NCBI RefSeq assembly: GCF_042096055.1
Contig: NZ_JBELMH010000001.1
Location: 129,877-193,876 of the forward strand
From: Citreimonas sp042096055
GTDB taxonomy: Bacteria; Pseudomonadota; Alphaproteobacteria; Rhodobacterales; Rhodobacteraceae
Length of the DNA: 64,000 bases
Direction of reading: 5' to 3'
The first letter of the stretch is position 1, and each line of letters opens with the position of its first letter. Positions 58,459 through 64,000 of this stretch are shown here, piece by piece. The notes below the pieces were generated by a model that searched no databases, was not told the origin of the DNA, and was given only the letters and a program-made list of their open reading frames with translations. The position numbers and the translations under genes were made by a program.

Positions 58459-59682
58459 CTAGCCCAGGTGACGCCGCAGCAGGGCGGCGCGGTGGGCGAA
58501 GACCGTCTCGGAATCGAACCCCTCGCCGCAGGCGCGGGCGGCCGCCATCGCACCGGCCAGCGCAGTGCGGTCGGTGTCGAACGCCGCCAGCGCGCCTGCC
58601 ATCGCGGCGGCGTCGCCCGCGTCGAAGAACCGGCCCGCGGCCGGGGCGCGGGACACGAGGTCGCGCGCAAAGGCGCCGTCATGGCCCAAGAGCGGCGTGC
58701 CCGAGACCAGAGCCTCGATCAGGCATCGGGGGCTTTCGGGCGTGCGGTGGCAGAACAGGAAGACATGCGCGTCGCGCAAGGCGCGCAGCACCGCGGCACG
58801 ATCGGCGACGAAGCCGGGCAGGGCGACCGCATCCGACAGGCCCGCGCGCGCCAGCGCCGCCTGCATGGCCCGCCGCTCCGACCCGTCGCCGAGCCACGTG
58901 GCGTGGAAGGCGACGCCCCGGTCCTTCAGCGCGGCGAGCGTGGCGACCCAGTCGGTAGAACCCTTCATCGCCTCGATCCGGCCGGCATAGACGATGCGCA
59001 GCGGGCCGGTGCGCGCCTCGGCCTGCTTGGCGGCCAGCGCGTCCGCGCCGATCCGGTCGGACTTCTCGATCATGATGTCGTGCACCAGCTCGGCCACGCG
59101 GGCGAGAGGCGCGTAGGCCTGGTAGGTCTCGGCCCCGTGGAACAGGCCCAGCGTGGCGCGCGGGATCACGGCGCGTTCCAGCGCCGCCATGGGGCGCCAG
59201 TAGAGCCGCTTGCGCAGCCGCGCGCGCCATGTCCCGTCGCGCGTGCCGCGGCGCGTGACCTCGGATTCGACGCGGTCTGTCCAGATGGCGAAGCGACGGC
59301 CCTGCGCGCGCGCCTCGAACGCGGCGACGGCGCCCCAGTCGCCGAAGAGGCCGCCGATCGCGAAGCAGGGATAGTCGCAGGCGGCGATGAGCCGGCCGAT
59401 CCGCGCGCGCGTCGGGCGGTAGACGCGCAGGAACTGGTCGGGCCGCCACGCGGTCGGCAGCGCGTGCAGCGTGAGGTTGGCGGGCAGGGAGGCGGCGCGC
59501 AGGTCGGTCCAGCCGGCGGGCGGCGGCATCCGGGCCACGGGCATCATCACGTCGGCATGCGCGAAATTCTCGGCCCAGCGGCGCAGGCCGACCAGGGCCT
59601 GATCCTCGACGAAGCGGCGACCGTCGTGGTCGAACAGCGAGACCGGCGCATAGACCAGCACCCGCCCTGTCGGTTTCGTCAT
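58459..59682 (-). CDS. Glycosyltransferase, GT4-like
   Basis: A 407-residue GT-B fold transferase. The C-terminal part has YAGRIEAMKGSTDWVATLAA and the donor-site pattern with two Glu in TPESPRCLIEALVSGTPLLG. The N-terminal half has a Rossmann-like acceptor domain (GRVLVYAPVSLFDHDGRRFV). The sugar and acceptor are unknown, probably envelope polysaccharide. It converges on ureG (1 base between stops) and has no polysaccharide genes next to it. Confidence 0.85.
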   Translation of the reverse strand: MTKPTGRVLVYAPVSLFDHDGRRFVEDQALVGLRRWAENFAHADVMMPVARMPPPAGWTDLRAASLPANLTLHALPTAWRPDQFLRVYRPTRARIGRLIAACDYPCFAIGGLFGDWGAVAAFEARAQGRRFAIWTDRVESEVTRRGTRDGTWRARLRKRLYWRPMAALERAVIPRATLGLFHGAETYQAYAPLARVAELVHDIMIEKSDRIGADALAAKQAEARTGPLRIVYAGRIEAMKGSTDWVATLAALKDRGVAFHATWLGDGSERRAMQAALARAGLSDAVALPGFVADRAAVLRALRDAHVFLFCHRTPESPRCLIEALVSGTPLLGHDGAFARDLVSRAPAAGRFFDAGDAAAMAGALAAFDTDRTALAGAMAAARACGEGFDSETVFAHRAALLRRHLG

Positions 59683-59752
59683 CCCTGTCCCCGGTCCGCG
59701 GCACCCTGCCGTGGCGGACGCTAATCCGGCCGCCCGCGCGGGGCAACGGCGT

Positions 59753-59785
59753 AAAAAAGACCGCGCCGACGATGCGGCGCGGTCT
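59753..59785 (-). terminator. Rho-independent terminator of the ectABC-ask operon
   Basis: On the minus strand the stem AGACCGCGCC/GGCGCGGTCT (59758-59767 and 59776-59785) is followed by TTTTT. It lies about 50 bases past the ask stop. Confidence 0.85.
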
Positions 59786-59832
59786 GGGCAGGTCCGGGCG
59801 TGCGGCGGTCGGGCCGCCGTCATGCCGGGAGT

Positions 59833-61272
59833 TCAGGCCACCTTGCGGATGGGCTTCTTGTCTGCGCGGCCCATGAAGGTGTCGTGCAGCACCTTCACGG
59901 TCTTTTCGAAATCGTCGCGGCTGATGACGAACTGCGCGTCGACCGTGCGCGTCGTCTGGTGGGCCGAGATCACGTCGATCGTCGCCTCGCGGAGCGCACC
60001 GAGGCCGCGTTCCAGCACGTGAAGGCCGCGCAGGTCGCGCCCGATCACCGAGGCGATCGCCGTTGCGCGCACGTTGATCTCGGCGTTGGGATAGCGCTTG
60101 CCCAGGTCCTTCTCGAACTCGCGCACGCGCGACAGGGGCGCATCGACGTAGTGCGTGATCGTGTTGGCGTTGGTGACCTTCGACACGATGCGGATGTTGT
60201 GCCGCTTGAGCAGGTCCAGCGTCGCGGCGTCGTAGCCCTTCACGCCGACCATGTCCTGCTCGAAGAGCTCGACCGCGTAGGTTTCTAGACCGGTGACCAT
60301 CTCGGCCACGCCCTGTTCGGCGGGGGCCTCGTCGATCAGCGTGCCGGGATCCTCGGGCTCGAACGCGTTGGTCACGCGCAGGGCGACCTCGGCCTGGCGC
60401 AGGGCCTTGGCGGCGGTCGGGTGGATCGCCTCCATGCCCATGTTGGCCAGCTGGTCGGCCACGTCGTAGTTGGTGTGGCCCAGCTTGCGCACGTTCTCGG
60501 CGCCGACCAGCTTGGGATCGGCCGAGGATAGGTGGAATTCCTTGTGGATGATCGCTTCGCGCGCGCCGGTCAGCGCCGCGATCTGGCTGAACGTGACCTC
60601 GGAATAGCCGCGGTCGAATTCAGCCATCAGCCCTTCGGAGCATTGCGCGTAGCCGGTGACGATCGGCATCTCCTTGGAGAAGTCAACGTCGGCGAGGCCG
60701 TCGAGGATGCGCTCTTCCAGCGTCATCTCGCGGTCGTCGCGCCAGCCCGAGAGGTCGATCAGCCGTGCGTCGACGTTGTGGCGGCGCAGCAGGGCGGTGG
60801 TGACGAAGGCGGAATGCGCCTCGCCCAGGCCCGACAGCAGTTCACGCGTCTTGCCCATGTGCTCGGACAGGCGGAAATGGCCGTAGGAGCACAGGCGCTG
60901 CAGGTCGATCAGGCACGAGCGCGCGCCCTCGATCCGCTCGCGCAGGAAATCGCGGGCCTCGGCGCGGTCGGCCGGGTGGTCCAGCACTGCCTCCTGCGCC
61001 TCGCGCATGGCGGCCTCGACGCGGGACAGCGCGCCATGCCAGCCGTGATCCTCGGTCTCGTCGGCGAAATGGGCGTAGACGCCGGCCTCGCCGGTCTTCT
61101 TGTGCTCCAGCAGCAGGTCGGTGATGCCACCGAAGGCGGAGACCACGAAGATGCGGTTGTAGTCGGGGTTGTCGACGCGGAAGAGCGGCTGCAGCAGCTC
61201 GGTCACGCGGGACATGGACGTGCCGCCGATCTTCTCGACAGTGTGCGAATGGGCGGACTTCTGGGCAGTCAT
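59833..61272 (-). CDS. ask: Aspartate kinase of the ectoine cluster
   Basis: A 479-residue aspartokinase of the Ask_Ect type. It has a long N-terminal stretch and a changed start motif VEKIGGTSMSRV in place of the usual KFGGTSV. Segments EFDRGYSEVTFSQIAALTGA and ATAIASVIGRDLRGLHVLER (ACT domain) follow. This specialised enzyme is thought to escape feedback inhibition and so feeds the ectoine pathway with aspartyl phosphate. It is the fourth gene after ectC. Confidence 0.95.
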   Translation of the reverse strand: MTAQKSAHSHTVEKIGGTSMSRVTELLQPLFRVDNPDYNRIFVVSAFGGITDLLLEHKKTGEAGVYAHFADETEDHGWHGALSRVEAAMREAQEAVLDHPADRAEARDFLRERIEGARSCLIDLQRLCSYGHFRLSEHMGKTRELLSGLGEAHSAFVTTALLRRHNVDARLIDLSGWRDDREMTLEERILDGLADVDFSKEMPIVTGYAQCSEGLMAEFDRGYSEVTFSQIAALTGAREAIIHKEFHLSSADPKLVGAENVRKLGHTNYDVADQLANMGMEAIHPTAAKALRQAEVALRVTNAFEPEDPGTLIDEAPAEQGVAEMVTGLETYAVELFEQDMVGVKGYDAATLDLLKRHNIRIVSKVTNANTITHYVDAPLSRVREFEKDLGKRYPNAEINVRATAIASVIGRDLRGLHVLERGLGALREATIDVISAHQTTRTVDAQFVISRDDFEKTVKVLHDTFMGRADKKPIRKVA

Positions 61273-61330
61273 GGAATTACTCCTGGGATGTGCTTGAGGG
61301 GGCGGGCGGGGGCGCGATGCCCCCGGCCTC

Positions 61331-61729
61331 TCAGCTCACCTCGTCGGGCGCGGCGTAGGAGCCGTCTTCGCGGTGCACTTCGGTGCCGGTGACCGGCGGG
61401 TTGAAGCAGCACGCCATCCACAGCTCTTCCTCGGCGCGCAGGGTGTGCTTGTCGTGCTCGTTGAGCGCGTACATGACCCCCGGCTTGATCTCGTGCGTCT
61501 CGCCGGTCTTGAGGTCGGTGATCGACCCCTTGCCCTGCATGCAGTAGACGCTTTCGAAGTGGTTCTTGTAGTGGAACGTGTGCTCCGAGCCGGCCTCGAG
61601 GACGGTGATGTGGAAGCTGAAACCCATCCCGTCGTTGGCCAGCAGCATGCGCACGCTGGTCCACTTGGCGTCGGCGACCACGCGGTCGCGCTCGTTCTTC
61701 GTGATCTGGTCGAAATCCCGGACGATCAT
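61331..61729 (-). CDS. ectC: Ectoine synthase
   Basis: A 132-residue cupin enzyme that closes the ectoine ring. It starts MIVRDFDQITKNERDRVVAD. The metal and active-site parts HTFHYKNHFESVYCMQGKGS and MYALNEHDKHTLRAEEE are intact. It is followed by ask and preceded by ectB (6 bases). No ectD hydroxylase is in the window. Confidence 0.97.
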   Translation of the reverse strand: MIVRDFDQITKNERDRVVADAKWTSVRMLLANDGMGFSFHITVLEAGSEHTFHYKNHFESVYCMQGKGSITDLKTGETHEIKPGVMYALNEHDKHTLRAEEELWMACCFNPPVTGTEVHREDGSYAAPDEVS

Positions 61730-61735
61730 TACCTG

Positions 61736-63013
61736 TTACTCCGCTGCCATCTTGTTCTTGGACATCACTTCGCGCGTCGCCTCGAGCAGGATGCCCAGGC
61801 CCTCGCGCAGAAGCGCGCTCGACGTGGTCAGCGGTGCCAGCACCTTGACCACCTCGTCGTGGGCGCCGGAGGTCTCGATAATCAGACCCTTCTCGAAGCA
61901 GCGCGCGCAGATGTCGCCGGCCAGCTCGCCGCCACCCACGTCGACGCCCTGCATCAGGCCGCGGCCCTTGAGGCTCGCGCCCTCGATCTCGTCCGCGACG
62001 GCCTGCAGGCCGCTGGTCAGCTGGACCGACTTCTCGGTCAGTTCCTTCTGGAACGCGTCGTCCTTCCAGAACTTCTCGATGGCGACGCGCGCCGTGACGA
62101 AGGCGTGCGTGTTGCCGCGGAAGGTGCCGTTGTGCTCGGCCGGTTTCCAGATGTCGTGCTCGGGCTTGAGCAGCAGCGCCGCGAAGGGCAGGCCCATGCC
62201 GCTGAACGACTTCGCCAGCGGGATCATGTCCGGCTCGATGCCCATCTCCTCGAACGAGAAGAAGGTGCCGGTGCGGCCGCAGCCGGCCTGGATGTCGTCG
62301 ACGATCAGCATCGCGCCGTGTTCCTTGGCCAGGCGCGCGACGCCCTGCATGAATTCCTTGGACGCGGCGTTCAGGCCACCTTCGCCCTGCACGGGCTCGA
62401 TGATGAACGCGGCCGGGGCATCGACGCCCGAGGACGGATTGCCCAGCATCTGCTCGATCAGCGACAGGCTGTCGAAGTCCGCGCCGAAGGCGCCCTCGAA
62501 AGGCATGTGCGTGGTGCCGCACAGGGGCGCGCCCGCGCCCGCGCGTTTGCCGGCGTTACCGGTGCAGGACAGCGCGCCCATGGTCATGCCGTGGAAGCCG
62601 TTGGTGAAGGCCACGATGTTGCGGCGGCCGGTGATCTTGCGCGCCAGCTTCATCGCCGCCTCGACGGCGTTGGTGCCGGTCGGGCCGGTCATCATGACCT
62701 TGTAGTCCATGTTCCGCGGCTTGAGGATGATGTCCTCGAACGCGGCCAGGAAAGCCTGCTTGGTCTCGGTGTGCATGTCGAGACCGTGGGTGATGCCGTC
62801 GGCCTGGATGTGCTCGATCAGCGCGGCCTGCATGTCGGGGTCGTTGTGGCCGTAGTTCAGCGACGAGCAGCCCGCCAGGAAGTCGATGTAGCGGTTGCCG
62901 TCGGTGTCCCACATCTCGGACCCCTTGGCGCGGTTGAAGCTGGTGGGGAAGCTGCGGCAGTAGCTGCGCGCTTCGGACTCACGTCGTGTGTAGATGCTCA
63001 GATCTTTGGGCAT
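61736..63013 (-). CDS. ectB: Diaminobutyrate-2-oxoglutarate transaminase
   Basis: A 425-residue PLP transaminase. The cofactor Lys268 is in MIPLAKSFSGMGLPFA; the pyridine-binding Asp is in MLIVDDIQAGCGRTG. It converts aspartate semialdehyde to 2,4-diaminobutyrate. The N-terminus (FPTSFNRAKGSEMWDTDG) fits EctB. It is 34 bases after ectA. Confidence 0.97.
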   Translation of the reverse strand: MPKDLSIYTRRESEARSYCRSFPTSFNRAKGSEMWDTDGNRYIDFLAGCSSLNYGHNDPDMQAALIEHIQADGITHGLDMHTETKQAFLAAFEDIILKPRNMDYKVMMTGPTGTNAVEAAMKLARKITGRRNIVAFTNGFHGMTMGALSCTGNAGKRAGAGAPLCGTTHMPFEGAFGADFDSLSLIEQMLGNPSSGVDAPAAFIIEPVQGEGGLNAASKEFMQGVARLAKEHGAMLIVDDIQAGCGRTGTFFSFEEMGIEPDMIPLAKSFSGMGLPFAALLLKPEHDIWKPAEHNGTFRGNTHAFVTARVAIEKFWKDDAFQKELTEKSVQLTSGLQAVADEIEGASLKGRGLMQGVDVGGGELAGDICARCFEKGLIIETSGAHDEVVKVLAPLTTSSALLREGLGILLEATREVMSKNKMAAE

Positions 63014-63047
63014 GATATGACCTTTCTCGGAATTGCGGGGGTGGCGA

Positions 63048-63578
63048 TCAGGCGGCGCTTGAAATCGCGGCCGGCAGCGTGATCGTCACCATGTGTTCGG
63101 TGTCGTGCGCACCCTGGAAGTGGGTGTCGCGGGTGAAGTGCGCCTCGGAGTCGAGGAAACCGTCGTGCGAGCGCGCGAACTTCTTGAACAGACCCCAGGA
63201 CGCGCCGTTGTCGGCGGTGATGGTGGTCCGCAGGCGGCGCACGTTCTTGCATTCGTCCCGCTCGAGCAGGGCGTTCAGCATGCGCTGGCCCAGCCCGCAG
63301 CCGCGCGCCTTCTCGGACACGGCGACCTGCCAGACGAAGACGGTGCTGTCGTCGTTGGGAAGCACGTAGCCGGAGACCCAGCCGACGATCTCGCGGTTCA
63401 TCTCGGCCACGACGCAGGTGTCCCGGAAATGATCCGACTGCAGCAGGTTGCAGTACATCGAGTTCTCGTCGAGCGGCTTGCACTCCTTGATCAGCTCCCA
63501 CACTTCGGCACCGTCCTCGCGGACGGGCTTGCGGAACGTGATCTGGCCTTCGGTGTCGACGCTGTGAAGCTTGCTCAC
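63048..63578 (-). CDS. ectA: Diaminobutyrate acetyltransferase
   Basis: A 176-residue GNAT enzyme that acetylates 2,4-diaminobutyrate. CoA motif VSEKARGCGLGQRMLNALLE; substrate part EVWELIKECKPLDENSMYCN and LLQSDHFRDTCVVAE. Start is a GTG at 63578 with AGGTGA upstream. It is the first gene of the ectoine operon; a promoter with a palindrome lies upstream. Confidence 0.96.
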   Translation of the reverse strand: MSKLHSVDTEGQITFRKPVREDGAEVWELIKECKPLDENSMYCNLLQSDHFRDTCVVAEMNREIVGWVSGYVLPNDDSTVFVWQVAVSEKARGCGLGQRMLNALLERDECKNVRRLRTTITADNGASWGLFKKFARSHDGFLDSEAHFTRDTHFQGAHDTEHMVTITLPAAISSAA

Positions 63579-63610
63579 GGGGTCACCTCGCTGTTTTGCT
63601 TTGCATGGCT

Positions 63611-63639
63611 AAGTATATACTTCGCCGCGGATACTTCAA
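63611..63639 (-). promoter_or_regulatory. ectA promoter with palindromic operator
   Basis: On the minus strand, -35 TTGAAG (63634-63639) and -10 TATACT (63612-63617) are spaced by 16 bases. The -10 lies inside the perfect palindrome AAGTATATACTT (63611-63622), so a repressor bound there would block RNA polymerase. An EctR/CosR-type MarR protein is the probable binder. Confidence 0.65.
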
Positions 63640-63688
63640 GGTACTAAGCAATTTTCTTCCCCGAAAGTTCCATCGTGCCGATTTTCCT

Positions 63689-63716
63689 TTGAATACAGGG
63701 AATAACCGCCTATATC
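63689..63716 (+). promoter_or_regulatory. Possible promoter of the divergent MarR (EctR-like) gene
   Basis: TTGAAT (63689-63694) and TATATC (63711-63716) with a 16-base spacer, 46 bases before the start codon. This is a weak match that is noticeable because the region is much more AT-rich than the rest of the window. Confidence 0.4.
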
Positions 63717-63761
63717 TAGTGTCTCATATACAAAAAAATAACGTAAGCCTAAGTGAAGCCA

Positions 63762-64000
63762 ATGAATGATCTAGCCAGAAAGCCAAAGGACCAGGCGTCT
63801 TGTGAAGGCCCGCGCGGCCGGCTTAATGTCGGCTGGCCACAACTGGATCAGCCCATGGACCGCACCGACGACAGCCTCGTCGCCATCAGACGCATCCTGC
63901 GCGCGACCGAGCTTTACGGCCGTCGGCTGGCGCGCGATGCCGGCCTGACCGCCGTGCAGCTGCGCGTGCTGCAGATCGTGTGCGAGAAGGGGCACGCCAC
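63762..64000 (+). CDS. MarR family regulator, EctR-like (partial, cut by window end)
   Basis: An open frame from ATG 63762 through the end of the window gives 79 residues without a stop. After a variable N-terminus (about 32 residues) comes MDRTDDSLVAIRRILRATEL and then RDAGLTAVQLRVLQIVCEKG, the first helices of a MarR winged helix. It is divergent from ectABC, the usual place of the ectoine regulator EctR/EctR1. A second possible start is the ATG at 63855. Confidence 0.75.
   Translation, partial: MNDLARKPKDQASCEGPRGRLNVGWPQLDQPMDRTDDSLVAIRRILRATELYGRRLARDAGLTAVQLRVLQIVCEKGHA

Overview
The window is chromosomal DNA from a high-GC alphaproteobacterium. Gene content points to the Rhodobacteraceae/Roseobacter group: the purC-purS-purQ order, a ZauP-like/ZapA pair, a BolA-Grx4 pair, a DmdC-like acyl-CoA dehydrogenase, a TRAP transporter, a urease operon with inserted genes, and ectABC-ask. 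This placement comes from gene content and order only. No rRNA, tRNA, CRISPR array, insertion sequence or prophage was seen. One 100-N scaffold gap lies at 13583-13682. It appears to be an assembly artefact, because the same 55 bp occurs on both sides.

Layout. 0.1-1.9 kb: purine genes purC, purS, purQ. 2.0-5.1 kb: a DctB/DctD-type two-component system whose regulator lacks the sigma-54 contact motif. 5.1-10 kb: DoxX, a DUF808 membrane protein, a PQQ-type sugar dehydrogenase and transketolase. 10.2-14.8 kb: ZauP-like/ZapA, the bolA-(small membrane protein)-grxD operon, a lipoprotein, sufE with a tandem palindromic repeat at its 3' end, and a CoA-transferase split by the gap. 15.5-20.2 kb: guaB with a clear terminator, then an arsenate operon (ArsR-ArsC fusion, GAPDH, ArsJ) with a palindromic operator over the first start codon. 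20.2-31.1 kb: a fatty-acid/acyl-CoA block (MarR, FadB-type, a double NTF2-like protein, FadA, GST, two acyl-CoA dehydrogenases, two MerR regulators, two PaaI thioesterases).

31.2-39.7 kb: a MATE exporter, then a fused 5-oxoprolinase/hydantoinase divergent from a TRAP transporter (dctPQM) and a MarR-like regulator, probably one uptake-and-hydrolysis module. 39.9-51.9 kb: mostly housekeeping genes (trpB, DUF2237, serine hydrolase, pth, rplY, lldD, MaoC, trpA, an epimerase, a second MATE protein, ychF). 52.0-58.5 kb: an Lrp-type ligand-binding protein, then ureD-ureA-(HD hydrolase)-ureB-(unknown)-ureC-ureE-ureF-ureG. 58.5-59.7 kb: a glycosyltransferase. 59.8-64 kb: ectA-ectB-ectC-ask on the minus strand, with the start of a divergent MarR-type (EctR-like) regulator cut by the window end.

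Beyond the genes, a dispersed intergenic repeat occurs four times, and a roughly 53-bp element occurs upstream of both guaB and rplY in the same orientation to each gene. The points most worth following up are the small alarmone-hydrolase-like gene translationally coupled inside the urease operon, the ArsR-ArsC fusion, and the DctD-like regulator without GAFTGA.
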